From: Bradyrhizobium sp.
Lineage (GTDB): Bacteria > Pseudomonadota > Alphaproteobacteria > Rhizobiales > Xanthobacteraceae
Reading direction: 5' to 3'
Assembly (NCBI RefSeq): GCF_016213215.1
Contig: NZ_JACRAW010000163.1
Span: forward strand, 1 to 64,000
Length of the DNA: 64,000 bases
Shown here: piece by piece, positions 27,741 to 37,357 of the stretch
Layout of the letters: the number at the start of each line of letters is the position of its first letter
Numbering within the stretch: the first letter of the stretch is position 1
The notes under the pieces: generated by a model
The model's database searches: none
What the model saw: the letters and a program-made list of their open reading frames with translations, nothing else
What the model was told of the DNA's origin: nothing
Program-made: the position numbers and the translations under genes

Positions 27741-28771
27741 GACCGCCCCGTTGGCTTGACGACATCAGGCGCATTCTGCTGCGCCGGATCAGCGTGCTGG
27801 TGGGGCTCCTTGTGGCCGCCGAACCCGGCACGCATTGCGGAGAGAATCTTCTCGGCGAAGGTATGTTCCCTGCGCGAACGGAAGCGGGCAAACAGCGCCG
27901 CGGTCAGCACTTCCGCCGGCACCGCCTCGTCGATCGCCGCGTTGACGGTCCAGCGGCCTTCGCCGGAATCTTCGACGAAGCCCGAATATTCCGACAGCGT
28001 CGGATTGTCGGCGAGCGCGGAGGCGGTGAGGTCGAGAAGCCAGGACGGAATGACGCTGCCCCTGCGCCAGACTTCCGCGATATCGGCAATCTCGAAATCG
28101 AAACGATGGTCGGGCGGCAGCGTCCCGGCGTTGGCGTTCTTCAGGATATCGAAACCTTCGGCATAGGCCTGCATCAGGCCGTATTCGATGCCGTTGTGGA
28201 TCATCTTCACGAAGTGCCCGGCGCCGACGGGACCGGCGTGGATGTAGCCCAGCTCGACGCGAGGATCGCGTCCCTCGCGCCCGGGCGTGCGCGGGATGTC
28301 GCCGATCCCCGGCGAAAGCGCGGCGAAGATCGGATCGAGCCGGTCGACCACGGCCTTGTCGCCGCCGATCATCATGCAGTAGCCGCGCTCGAGTCCCCAG
28401 ATGCCGCCCGAGGTGCCGACATCGACATAATGGATGCCGCGCTCCTTCAGCGCCTTGCCACGGCGAACGTCGTCCTGCCACAACGTGTTGCCGCCGTCGA
28501 TAATGACATCGCCCGGCTGCATGAGCCGGGCGAGTGCGTCGATGGTTGCTTCGGTAATCGGGCCCGCCGGCAGCATGACCCAGGCGGTACGCGGCCTCTC
28601 CAATCTTTCGACGAAGTCCTCCAGGCCGCTGGCGCCGACCGCGCCCTCGGCGGCAAGCTCGGCGACGGCCCTTTCGTCCTTGTCGTAAACGACGGCCGAA
28701 TGCCCCCGTCTCATCAGCCGGCGGACAATGTTGCCGCCCATCCGACCAAGGCCGATCATGCCAAGCTGCAT
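27737..28771 (-). CDS. gnd: 6-phosphogluconate dehydrogenase, short (probably NAD-linked) type
   Basis: Decarboxylates 6-phosphogluconate to ribulose-5-phosphate. Rossmann motif GMIGLGRMGGNIVRRL at the N-terminus, IIDGGNT, DVGTSGGIWGLERGYCMMIGG, and the catalytic GPVGAGHFVKMIHNGIEYGLMQAY. At 344 aa it belongs to the short form (YqeC/GndA-like), not the ~470-residue NADP enzyme. Such short forms are often NAD-dependent, an inference from family, not visible as a decisive residue. The C-terminal ~25 residues (HQHADPAQQNAPD) are low complexity. ATG at 28771, ten bases after tal-pgi. Confidence 0.94.
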   Translation of the reverse strand: MQLGMIGLGRMGGNIVRRLMRRGHSAVVYDKDERAVAELAAEGAVGASGLEDFVERLERPRTAWVMLPAGPITEATIDALARLMQPGDVIIDGGNTLWQDDVRRGKALKERGIHYVDVGTSGGIWGLERGYCMMIGGDKAVVDRLDPIFAALSPGIGDIPRTPGREGRDPRVELGYIHAGPVGAGHFVKMIHNGIEYGLMQAYAEGFDILKNANAGTLPPDHRFDFEIADIAEVWRRGSVIPSWLLDLTASALADNPTLSEYSGFVEDSGEGRWTVNAAIDEAVPAEVLTAALFARFRSRREHTFAEKILSAMRAGFGGHKEPHQHADPAQQNAPDVVKPTGRS

Positions 28772-28781
28772 CTGGTCTCCT

Positions 28782-31631
28782 TCAGCTGAGTGCCTCTGAG
28801 ATTGCCTTCCCGAGAGCGGCCAGCCCCGGCTTGAGGCGGCCTTTCAGATGAACGCGCAACGCCCGGCGTCCGCGTTCGGTGAGCACGTCGAAATCGCCGC
28901 GCGCCTGCGCCGCCTTGATGACGCCGAAGCTCGCCTTCTGGCCGGGCACCGGCAGGTCTTTGTCGTCGTCGGCCGTGATCTGCAGGAACACGCCCGAGTC
29001 GGGTCCGCCCTTGTAGGCCTGTCCGGTCGAATGCAGAAAGCGCGGCCCGAACTCCGTGCAGGTGGTGGCATGGCACTTTTCCCGCACCACAAGCCGCATC
29101 TCCTGCAGGGCATCGATATGGGCCTTGTTGCGCTCGATATAAGCGAGCAGCGCGACGTAATCGCCGCTACCGGTGCGGGCGAAATGAGCCTTGAGCCACG
29201 AAGCGAGATCGCCGTCCGCGCCCGCCGAGCGCAGCGCCGCGGCGTTGGCCTCGTCGGTGTAGAGGTCGGCCTCAGCCGTGCTTGCGACCGGCTGCTCGGC
29301 CGGCAGCGCGCCCGTCTTTTCGAAGGCGGCGGTCAATTCGCGCGTCTTGATCTTGGCGGACTCGACGTCCGGCTGGTCGAACGGGTTGATCCCGAGAACC
29401 GCGCCGGCAACCGCGGTTGCCATTTCGAAACGGAAAAACTCCTGGCCGATATGGTCGATCGACTTCATCGCAATGCGAACGACCGGATGGCCGGCCTGTT
29501 CCAGTGCCGCGAGCCTTTCGTCATGGGCGGGATCGTTTTCGCTCTCCGTGCGGATATCGATGAAGAAACGGTCGCTGCCGTAGAGGGATGGATCGGCCAG
29601 CGGCTCGCCGTCGATCGGAATGAGGCCCTTGCCTTCCTTGCCGGTGGATTCGGCAATGAGCTGTTCGGCCCAGGCGCCGAAATCCTTGACCTTCTTCGAC
29701 GACAGGATGGTCACTTTGTCGCGGCCCTCGAGGCCGGCAAGTCCCATCGCAAGTCCGAGCTGCACGCCGGGATTTTCATGCGGAGGCACGTCCGGCCCGC
29801 AGGAGCGAACCATGCCCAGCGCGTGTCTGATGAAGGCCTTGACGTCGACGCCGGCGGTTGCGGCAGGCACAAGGCCGAACGGCGACAGGACCGAATAGCG
29901 CCCGCCGATCGACGGCTCGCCATGGAAGATGCGGGCATAACCAAGCTTCTTGGCCGCCTTCTCCAGCGACGAGCCGGGATCGGTGACCGCGATGAAGCGA
30001 TGGCCGGTCTTGACGCCCGGGCCGGCCGCGTTTGCAACGCGGTCGTAGAAATAATCCTTCATCGCGTTCGGCTCGGTGGTGCCGCCGGACTTGCTGGAAA
30101 CGATGAACAGGGTGCGCGCAAGGTCGATCCTGTTTTCCATGGCCCGCACCTCCGCGGGGTCGGTGGAATCCAGAACGTGCAGCCTGGGAAAGCCCGTCTT
30201 CTTCGGGAAGGTCTCTGCGAGCACTTCGGGACCGAGGCTCGATCCGCCCATGCCCAGCACGACGGCGTCGGTGAACTTCTGTCCCTTCACGCGCCGCGAG
30301 TAGTCCTCGTAGTCGGCGATGTCGGCCTTGGCGGCGCAATCGAGCCATCCGAGCCATTTGTCCTCGTCAGCGCCCGTCCAGACCGAATTGTCGCGCTGCC
30401 ATAGCCTGCGGACCTTCGCCGCTGCCCGCCATTCCTCGGCACTCCTGGCGACGGCCTTGCCGAGGCCGTCTCCCAGCGCCAACTGCTGGCGGTCGATGGC
30501 TGCGCCCAGCACGGTCGCGCGCTTGTGCGCGACGGCGCCGTACAGCTTGTCGGCCGCGTCGGCGAATTGCCTGACGCCGTCCGTGACGAGCTCGGCCGTG
30601 ATCGCCTCCAGCGAGATGCCGGATTGTTCCAGCTCGGCCAGAACCTGCCGCGCCTCCTCGATGTTCTCTTCGAGGCTGTCGCGCACCTTGCCGTGATCTC
30701 GGAACGCATCCAGCGTCGCCGGCGGAAGCGTGTTGATGGTGTGCGATCCGATCAGCTCCTCAACGTAGAGGACATCGCTATAGTCCTTGTTCTTGGTGCC
30801 GGTCGATGCCCACAACAGCCGCTGCGGCCTCGCGCCCTTCGCGGCGAGCTTCTCCCAGCGCGGCCCGGCGAACAGGCCCTTGTATTCCTGGTAAGCGAGC
30901 TTGGCGTTGGCGATCGCGACCTTGCCCTTCAGCGCGGCCAGGCGTTCCCTTTCGGCCGGATCGTTGGCGCGCGCAATCTTCTCATCCAACTGCTTGTCCG
31001 CCATGGTATCGATCCGGCTGACAAAGAAGCTCGCCACGCTGGCGACATGCGACGGATCGCCGCCGCTGGCGACGTATTTTTCGAGTCCCGACAGGTAGGC
31101 CTCGGCGACCTGCAGGTAGACGTCTCTGGAGAACAGCAGCGTGATGTTGATGGAAAGGCCTTCGCCGATCAGTTCCTCGATCGCGGGCAGGCCCTCCGGC
31201 GTTGCCGGAACCTTGATCATCAGGTTCTTGCGGCCGACGTCCTTCCAGAGGCGTCTGGCCTCGGCGATCGTACCCTTGGAGTCGGTGGCCAGATAAGGCG
31301 AGACTTCGAGGCTGACAAAGCCGTCTTCGCCGCGCAGGCGGTCGTAGACCGGACGCAGCACGTCGGCCGCGTTCTGGATGTCCTCGACGGCCAGGTGCTC
31401 GAACAAGCCCGCCGCGCCGCGGTCCCCGTCCTTGAGGGCCCTGCCGATCGGGCCGTCATATTCGTCCGAGCTGCCGATCGCCTTCTCGAAAATCGACGGA
31501 TTCGAGGTGACGCCCTTGACGCCGTCGCTTTCAATCAACTTCTGCAGATCACCATTGGCGATGAAGCCACGGGCGAGGAAATCCAGCCAGACGGCCTGTC
31601 CGCGCGTTTCCAGTGCTTTGACGGGATTCAT
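28782..31631 (-). CDS. Bifunctional transaldolase / glucose-6-phosphate isomerase
   Basis: A natural fusion of 949 aa. Residues 1-~365 are transaldolase: VTSNPSIFEKAI, and the Schiff-base lysine K140 in LMIKVPATPEG. Residues ~380-949 are phosphoglucose isomerase: VLGMGGSSLGPEVLAE, FIVSSKSGGTTEPNA and an active-site segment near EFGPRFLHSTGQAYKGG. It joins the non-oxidative end of the pentose-phosphate pathway to regeneration of glucose-6-phosphate, which zwf in the same operon then re-oxidises. The ATG at 31631 gives the family start MNPVKALE; ATG at 31649 is less likely. First gene of the operon. Fused Tal-Pgi proteins are known in several bacterial groups. Confidence 0.95.
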   Translation of the reverse strand: MNPVKALETRGQAVWLDFLARGFIANGDLQKLIESDGVKGVTSNPSIFEKAIGSSDEYDGPIGRALKDGDRGAAGLFEHLAVEDIQNAADVLRPVYDRLRGEDGFVSLEVSPYLATDSKGTIAEARRLWKDVGRKNLMIKVPATPEGLPAIEELIGEGLSINITLLFSRDVYLQVAEAYLSGLEKYVASGGDPSHVASVASFFVSRIDTMADKQLDEKIARANDPAERERLAALKGKVAIANAKLAYQEYKGLFAGPRWEKLAAKGARPQRLLWASTGTKNKDYSDVLYVEELIGSHTINTLPPATLDAFRDHGKVRDSLEENIEEARQVLAELEQSGISLEAITAELVTDGVRQFADAADKLYGAVAHKRATVLGAAIDRQQLALGDGLGKAVARSAEEWRAAAKVRRLWQRDNSVWTGADEDKWLGWLDCAAKADIADYEDYSRRVKGQKFTDAVVLGMGGSSLGPEVLAETFPKKTGFPRLHVLDSTDPAEVRAMENRIDLARTLFIVSSKSGGTTEPNAMKDYFYDRVANAAGPGVKTGHRFIAVTDPGSSLEKAAKKLGYARIFHGEPSIGGRYSVLSPFGLVPAATAGVDVKAFIRHALGMVRSCGPDVPPHENPGVQLGLAMGLAGLEGRDKVTILSSKKVKDFGAWAEQLIAESTGKEGKGLIPIDGEPLADPSLYGSDRFFIDIRTESENDPAHDERLAALEQAGHPVVRIAMKSIDHIGQEFFRFEMATAVAGAVLGINPFDQPDVESAKIKTRELTAAFEKTGALPAEQPVASTAEADLYTDEANAAALRSAGADGDLASWLKAHFARTGSGDYVALLAYIERNKAHIDALQEMRLVVREKCHATTCTEFGPRFLHSTGQAYKGGPDSGVFLQITADDDKDLPVPGQKASFGVIKAAQARGDFDVLTERGRRALRVHLKGRLKPGLAALGKAISEALS

Positions 31632-32550
31632 AGTGCCTGTTCTCTCCAAGCCGTTCTCCGGCGGGCGATTTCCGTGCCGTTTCGGCCGATGTCCCTGTTA
31701 ACACGACGACAGGCGGGAACCAATTCGGGGAATATGCGTCATAATCTCGGCGAAACGCCATTCACATCATCCGGCTATCGTCTGATTGTGAAGGCAAGCA
31801 TCGGCGCCAGCGCGCCAGTTGTTGTGCGCCATGTCGCTGGCTGGCCACGATGTCGGCAGCTACGCGGTGCCCGCAGGTTTCGCCGGCACCGTTCTGTTCG
31901 CACTTGTGACCGGCAAACTGGTCTGGATGCTGGTCAGGAAACGCGCGGTCGTTTTCGTTACACCCACGGGATTCGCTTCGCGACCTGCGCATCGCAATTC
32001 AATTCATTCTTTGGGATTCTGTTACCGAGGTTTCCGGCTGCGGGCACCGTGTCGTTGCGCTAAAGGTCATTCCGGCGCTGCAAAACAAATTCCCTGACGG
32101 CAGGGCGCTGCTCGGCGACAGCATCATTATCGATCCGACCGGGCTCGCGGAGCAATTTGATGCGGTGGACCTGTCAGGCGCATTGTGCGTTCCGCCGCAA
32201 TGCAGCAGAACGAACGCCGCCTCGGCGCGGTGATGCGCCGCAAAGTTCCCTACCGTCATAAGTTCGCCGTGCGGCCGGCGCTAGCTTCGTGAATGGAACG
32301 GGGCCCGGAAAAACCCGGATGTTGCGAGGCGGCGACATTTGCGGGAATTTAGCGTCTTCCGAGATGCTTTCGCTCAAAAAGCGGGCAAGTGCTTGTTTGT
32401 AACTCACGCGGTGCCTGCGTAGTGGATTGCGTGGCGATGTGCCCCGGGTGTCCAATGAGTTGCATTCGCTCACGGTGATTCGCGACGGACACAAGGAACA
32501 GTCCGGTAGCTCGGTTCGTTTCACAAGCGGAACCTACGTGGAGAGGGATC
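31632..32550. other. Intergenic region between divergent tal-pgi and prkA
   Basis: About 900 bases holding the two divergent control regions. I see no convincing gene. A 92-codon frame from 31819 on the plus strand has one hydrophobic stretch (GFAGTVLFALVTGKLVWML) but no family resemblance or good ribosome site. GGAAC-N16-CGTC at 31716-31740 is one base off the EcfG consensus, with no gene clearly behind it. Some of this may be a decayed gene. Confidence 0.4.
32495..32520 (+). promoter_or_regulatory. EcfG-type promoter of prkA-yeaH-spoVR
   Basis: GGAAC at 32495-32499 and CGTT at 32517-32520 with a 17-base spacer, an exact general stress promoter. The prkA ATG is 30 bases further on, after GGAGAG. 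In enterobacteria the same three genes depend on RpoS; EcfG is its functional counterpart in alphaproteobacteria. Confidence 0.7.
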
Positions 32551-34494
32551 ATGTACAACGATTCTCTATTCAACGCTTTCGTTCGGTCATTCGAGGCCCG
32601 AAGCCAGAGCGACATGTCGATGGCGGAATATCTGGAATCGTGTCGAAGCGATCCGATGCTATACGCGAACGCGGCCGAACGACTACTAGCTGCGATTGGT
32701 GAACCGCAGATGATCGACACGGCCAAGGACCCACGCCTTGGCCGTATCTTTTTGAACCGCACGATCCGCACCTATCCTGCGTTTGCGGGCTTCTACGGCA
32801 TGGAGGAAACGATCGAGCGGATCGTCGGCTTCTTCCGGCACGCGGCCCAGGGGCTGGAGGAGCGCAAGCAGATCCTCTATCTGCTCGGCCCTGTCGGCGG
32901 CGGAAAGTCCTCGCTTGCCGAGCGGCTCAAGTCGCTGATGGAAATCCATCCGATCTACGTGCTGAAGGCCGGCGACGAGCTCAGCCCGGTGTTCGAGAGC
33001 CCGCTCAGCCTGTTCGATCCGGATCAGCTCGGGCCGATGCTCGAGGAGAAGTACGGCATTCCGCGCCGCCGTCTCACGGGTCTGATGAGCCCGTGGTGCT
33101 ACAAGCGGCTCGAATCGTTCGGCGGCGACATCTCGCAATTTCGCGTTGCCAAGATCCAGCCGTCGCGGCTGCGGCAGATTGCGATCGCCAAGACCGAGCC
33201 GGGCGACGAGAACAACCAGGACATCTCCTCCCTGGTCGGCAAGGTCGATATCCGCAAGCTGGAGACCTATGCGCAGAACGATCCGGATGCCTACAGCTAT
33301 TCCGGCGGTCTCAATCGCTCCAACCAGGGCATTCTCGAATTCGTCGAGATGTTCAAGGCGCCGATCAAGATGCTGCACCCGCTGCTGACGGCAACGCAGG
33401 AGGGCAACTACATCGGCACCGAGAACATCGGCGCCATTCCCTTCAGCGGCATCATCCTCGCGCACTCGAACGAGGCCGAATGGCAGAGCTTCAAGGCCAA
33501 CAAGAACAACGAGGCCTTCATCGACCGCATCTGCGTCATCAAGGTGCCGTACTGCCTGCGCGTTACCGAAGAGCAGAAGATCTACGAGAAGCTGATCCAG
33601 GGTTCCGAACTCGCCGCCGCGCCGTGCGCGCCGGCGACCCTGGAGACGCTGGCTCGTTTCTCGGTGATGTCGCGGCTGCGCAAGCACGAAAATTCCACGT
33701 TGGTTGCCAAGATGCGGGTCTATGACGGCGAAAGCCTGAAAGAATCCGACCCCAAGGCGCGCAGCGTTCAGGAATACAGGGACGCCGCCGGTGTCGACGA
33801 GGGCATGGACGGCGTTTCCACCCGCTTTGCTTTCAAGATCATGGCCGCGACGTTCAACCACGATCCGCAGGAGGTTGCTGCCGACGCCGTGCACCTGATG
33901 TATGCGCTCGAGCAGGCGATCCGGCGCGAACAGCTGCCCGAAGAGGTCGAGAAGCGATATCTCGAGTTCATCAAGGCGGAACTTGCGCCGCGCTACGCCG
34001 AGTTCATTGGCCACGAGATCCAGAAGGCTTATCTCGAATCCTATTCGGATTACGGCCAGAACCTGTTCGATCGCTACGTCGACTACGCCGATGCCTGGAT
34101 CGAGGATCAGGATTTCAAGGATCCCGACACCGGACAACTGCTCGACCGCGAGCTCTTGAACCAGGAACTGACCAAGATCGAAAAGCCGGCGGGGATTGCG
34201 AACCCGAAGGACTTCCGCAACGAAGTCGTCAAGTTCTCGTTGAGAGCCCGAGCCCAGAATGGAGGCAAGAATCCGAGCTGGACGAGCTACGAGAAGATTC
34301 GCGACGTGATCGAGAAACGGATATTCTCGCAGGTCGAGGATCTGCTTCCGGTGATCTCGTTCGGCTCCAAGAAGGACGGCGAGACCGAGAAGAAGCACGG
34401 CGAGTTTGTCGCGCGGATGGTCGAGCGCGGTTACACCGAACGACAGGTCCGTCGGCTCGTCGAGTGGTACATGCGGGTGAAACAAGCCGGTTGA
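32551..34494 (+). CDS. prkA: PrkA family serine protein kinase
   Basis: An AAA-type ATPase domain joined to a PrkA C-terminal domain, 647 aa. Walker A is GPVGGGKSS (residues 113-121), in ERKQILYLLGPVGGGKSS; other family blocks are LKAGDELSPVFESPL, GLNRSNQGILEFVEMFKAP and YIGTENIGAIPFSGIILAHSNEAEW. Known from Bacillus and as YeaG of E. coli, where it acts in stationary phase and nitrogen starvation; some members also show ATP-dependent protease activity. ATG at 32551 with GGAGAGGG upstream. It is followed by the yeaH and spoVR genes, the conserved three-gene set. Confidence 0.95.
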   Translation: MYNDSLFNAFVRSFEARSQSDMSMAEYLESCRSDPMLYANAAERLLAAIGEPQMIDTAKDPRLGRIFLNRTIRTYPAFAGFYGMEETIERIVGFFRHAAQGLEERKQILYLLGPVGGGKSSLAERLKSLMEIHPIYVLKAGDELSPVFESPLSLFDPDQLGPMLEEKYGIPRRRLTGLMSPWCYKRLESFGGDISQFRVAKIQPSRLRQIAIAKTEPGDENNQDISSLVGKVDIRKLETYAQNDPDAYSYSGGLNRSNQGILEFVEMFKAPIKMLHPLLTATQEGNYIGTENIGAIPFSGIILAHSNEAEWQSFKANKNNEAFIDRICVIKVPYCLRVTEEQKIYEKLIQGSELAAAPCAPATLETLARFSVMSRLRKHENSTLVAKMRVYDGESLKESDPKARSVQEYRDAAGVDEGMDGVSTRFAFKIMAATFNHDPQEVAADAVHLMYALEQAIRREQLPEEVEKRYLEFIKAELAPRYAEFIGHEIQKAYLESYSDYGQNLFDRYVDYADAWIEDQDFKDPDTGQLLDRELLNQELTKIEKPAGIANPKDFRNEVVKFSLRARAQNGGKNPSWTSYEKIRDVIEKRIFSQVEDLLPVISFGSKKDGETEKKHGEFVARMVERGYTERQVRRLVEWYMRVKQAG

Positions 34495-34507
34495 GGCGGA
34501 TGCGGAC

Positions 34508-35791
34508 GTGGCCATTCACATCATTGATCGGCGCCTGAATCCAGGCGGCAAGAGTCTCGAGAATCGTCAGCGGTTCTTGCGGCGCGCCAAGTCCCTGGTG
34601 CAGGGCGCCGTCAAGAAGACGTCGCAGGAGCGCGACATCAAGGATGTCCTGGAGGGCGGTGAAGTGTCCATCCCGCTCGACGGCATGCACGAGCCGCGTT
34701 TCCGCCGCCAAGGCGGCATTCGCGACATGGTCCTGCCGGGGAACAAGAAGTTCATCGAGGGCGACTATCTTCCGCGCTCGGGCGAAGGCGGCGGAGCAAG
34801 GGACTCCGGTCCCGGCGAGGGCGACAGCGAGGATGCTTTCCGTTTCGTCCTGAGTCGCGACGAATTCGTCGACCTGTTCCTGGATGACCTCGAACTGCCG
34901 GACCTTGCCAAGCGCAAGATCGCCGAGACCGAGAGCGAAGGCAGCCAGCGCGCCGGCTACACGACGTCAGGCTCCCCCGCCAACATCTCGATCAGCCGGA
35001 CGGTACGGCTTGCCTTGTTGCGTCGCGTCGCCTTGCGCCGGCCGCGCAAGCAGGAGATCGAGCAGCTCGAGGCCGAACTCTCCGAATGCGAGGATGAGAA
35101 GCGGCGGGCCGAACTGATGGTCACGCTCGATCAACTCAAGGCCAAGGCGAAGCGGATCCCGTTCATCGATCCGATCGATATCCGGTACCGGCGCTTTGAG
35201 ACCGTGCCGAAACCCGTGGCCCAGGCAGTGATGTTCTGCCTGATGGATGTCTCTGGCTCGATGTCCGAGCACATGAAGGATCTCGCCAAGCGCTTCTATA
35301 TGCTGCTCTACGTGTTCCTGAAGCGGCGCTATCGCCATGTCGAAATCGTGTTCATCCGCCACACCGACCGCGCCGAGGAGGTCGACGAACACACCTTCTT
35401 CTACGGGCCGGCATCGGGCGGCACCCTGGTGTCGAGCGCACTCCAGGCCATGCACGACATTGTCAGGGAGCGCTTCAGCCCGTCGGACTGGAACATCTAC
35501 GCGGCGCAGGCTTCCGACGGCGACAATTCCTATTCGGACGGCGAACTGGCAGGCCTGCTTCTGACCGAAAAGATTCTCCCCGTATGCCAGTTCTTTGCCT
35601 ACCTGGAGGTCGGTGAATCCGGCGGCAGCGCCTTTGATCTGTCCGACTCGGCGCTGTGGTCGCTCTATGATCGCTTGCGCAGCGGCGGAGCGCCGCTCTC
35701 GATGCGCAAGGTGAGCGAGCGCAGCGAGATCTTTCCGGTGTTCCATGACCTGTTCCAGCGTCGCGGACAGCAGGAGAAAGTCGCGCCATGA
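34508..35791 (+). CDS. UPF0229 (YeaH/YhbH) VWA-domain protein
   Basis: A 427-residue cytoplasmic protein of the UPF0229 family. The N-terminus IIDRRLNPGGKSLENRQRFLRRAK and a basic region with a Gly-rich segment (SGEGGGARDSGPGEGD) precede a von Willebrand A domain with MIDAS motif DVSGSMS starting at D247. In E. coli YeaH works with YeaG (PrkA); the YhbH orthologue of Bacillus is sporulation-related. The GTG at 34508 lies 13 bases after the prkA stop, with a GCGGA sequence upstream; the protein then begins MAIHIIDRR as in relatives. Its stop overlaps the spoVR start. Confidence 0.93.
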   Translation: MAIHIIDRRLNPGGKSLENRQRFLRRAKSLVQGAVKKTSQERDIKDVLEGGEVSIPLDGMHEPRFRRQGGIRDMVLPGNKKFIEGDYLPRSGEGGGARDSGPGEGDSEDAFRFVLSRDEFVDLFLDDLELPDLAKRKIAETESEGSQRAGYTTSGSPANISISRTVRLALLRRVALRRPRKQEIEQLEAELSECEDEKRRAELMVTLDQLKAKAKRIPFIDPIDIRYRRFETVPKPVAQAVMFCLMDVSGSMSEHMKDLAKRFYMLLYVFLKRRYRHVEIVFIRHTDRAEEVDEHTFFYGPASGGTLVSSALQAMHDIVRERFSPSDWNIYAAQASDGDNSYSDGELAGLLLTEKILPVCQFFAYLEVGESGGSAFDLSDSALWSLYDRLRSGGAPLSMRKVSERSEIFPVFHDLFQRRGQQEKVAP

Positions 35792-37332
35792 CGGGAATGA
35801 CGGGGCTGTTGTTCGAGGGGGCGGATTGGGATTTTCCAACCGTTCAGCGCATCCACGATGCTTGCGAGGGGGTCGCGCGGTCCGAACTCGGACTCGACGT
35901 GTACCCGAACCAGATCGAGGTCATCACCGCCGAGCAGATGCTCGACGCCTATTCCTCCGTCGGCATGCCGCTGTTCTACAAGCATTGGTCGTTCGGCAAG
36001 CACTTCGCCTTCCACGAGGCTTCCTACCGCAAGGGGCTCATGGGCCTGGCCTATGAGATCGTGATCAATTCCTCGCCCTGCATTTCCTATCTGATGGAGG
36101 AAAACACGGCGACCATGCAGGCATTGGTGATCGCGCACGCGGCGTTCGGGCACAACCATTTCTTCAAGAACAATTATCTGTTCAAGCAGTGGACCGACGC
36201 GGACGGCATTCTCGATTATCTCGACTTCGCCAAGAACTACGTGGCGCACTGCGAGGAGCGCCATGGCCGCCGGGCCGTCGAGCGGACGCTCGACGCCGCG
36301 CATGCCCTGATGTCCCACGGCATCGACCGCTATCCCGGCAAGAAGAAGCTCGACCTGCGCGCGGAAGAGAAGCGGGCGGGGCAGCGCCGGCGCCACGAGG
36401 AGGAAGTGTTCAACGATCTGTGGCGGACCGTTCCCTCGGGTCCCGCGAAGAGCGCGGCCACCCTGAACGTCGAACGCCGACGCAAGCTGCTCGGACTGCC
36501 GCAGGAGAACCTGCTCTACTTCCTGGAGAAGAGCGCGCCGCGCCTGCAGCCCTGGCAGCGCGAACTGCTCAGGATCGTCCGCCACATCGCGCAGTACTTC
36601 TATCCGCAGAGCCAGACCAAGGTCATGAACGAAGGGACGGCGACCTATGTGCACTACCGGATCATGAGCCGGCTGCACGAGCAGGGCCGCATTTCCGACG
36701 GCAATTTCCTCGAATTCCTGCAGTCGCACACCAGCGTGGTGTTCCAGCCGGAATTCGACGATCCGCGCTTCTCCGGCTTCAACCCTTATGCGCTCGGCTT
36801 CGCCATGATGCAGGATATCGCGCGTATCGTGACAAATCCGGAACAGGAGGATCGCGAGTGGTTTCCCGAAATCGCCGGCCAGGGCGACGTGATGGGCGTG
36901 CTGCGGGACGTCTGGGCCAACTACCGCGACGAAAGCTTCATCGGCCAGTTCCTGAGCCCGCGCCTGATGCGGCATTTCCGCATGTTCCACCTGCATGACG
37001 ATCCGGAAGAGCGTGCCGGCATCAGGGTGGACGCCATTCACGATGAACGCGGCTTCCGCCGGATGCGGCGCGAACTGGCCCGGCAGCACGACGTCGGCTT
37101 CATCGATGCCAATATCGAGGTCGTCGATGTCGATCTGGCCGGCGATCGGCGCCTGTTGCTGCACCACCACGTCGTGAAGGGCGCCCAGCTCAACGAAACG
37201 GACGCCAGGCGCGTGCTCCAGCACCTTGCCGATCTCTGGAGCTATGACGTCTCGCTGCTCGAGATCGACCAGTCCGACAAGGTGATGAAGGAATACGTGG
37301 TGAGCCCGCGGCAGGCGCCTGCGGCCGCGTAA
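35788..37332 (+). CDS. SpoVR family protein
   Basis: A 514-residue protein of the SpoVR/YcgB family: PNQIEVITAEQMLDAYSSVGMP, HWSFGKHF, YEIVINSSPCISYLMEEN, AFGHNHFFKNN, QTKVMNEGTATYVHY and FNPYALGFAMMQDI. The many conserved His and Glu residues (FGHNHFF, NEGTATYVHY) hint at a metal site, but no activity is established. Named for a Bacillus spore cortex defect; in non-sporulating bacteria it travels with prkA and yeaH. ATG at 35788 overlaps the yeaH stop (ATGA), so the three genes form a tight stress-controlled operon. Confidence 0.95.
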   Translation: MTGMTGLLFEGADWDFPTVQRIHDACEGVARSELGLDVYPNQIEVITAEQMLDAYSSVGMPLFYKHWSFGKHFAFHEASYRKGLMGLAYEIVINSSPCISYLMEENTATMQALVIAHAAFGHNHFFKNNYLFKQWTDADGILDYLDFAKNYVAHCEERHGRRAVERTLDAAHALMSHGIDRYPGKKKLDLRAEEKRAGQRRRHEEEVFNDLWRTVPSGPAKSAATLNVERRRKLLGLPQENLLYFLEKSAPRLQPWQRELLRIVRHIAQYFYPQSQTKVMNEGTATYVHYRIMSRLHEQGRISDGNFLEFLQSHTSVVFQPEFDDPRFSGFNPYALGFAMMQDIARIVTNPEQEDREWFPEIAGQGDVMGVLRDVWANYRDESFIGQFLSPRLMRHFRMFHLHDDPEERAGIRVDAIHDERGFRRMRRELARQHDVGFIDANIEVVDVDLAGDRRLLLHHHVVKGAQLNETDARRVLQHLADLWSYDVSLLEIDQSDKVMKEYVVSPRQAPAAA

Positions 37333-37357
37333 CGCCGGCTGAAAGCGTGGTCCCCGG

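Noticed and set aside
26319..28166. A 615-codon plus-strand frame opposite zwf and gnd
   Set aside because: Spans two real genes and the overlap between them; no domain or ribosome site.
31716..31740. GGAAC-N16-CGTC on the plus strand
   Set aside because: One mismatch and no credible gene directly downstream.
31819..32097. 92-codon frame with a hydrophobic stretch upstream of prkA
   Set aside because: No family resemblance, weak ribosome site, and the second half reads like non-coding sequence.
32686..34515. A 609-codon minus-strand frame opposite prkA
   Set aside because: Mirror of the prkA codon pattern; composition dominated by Leu, Asp and Arg.
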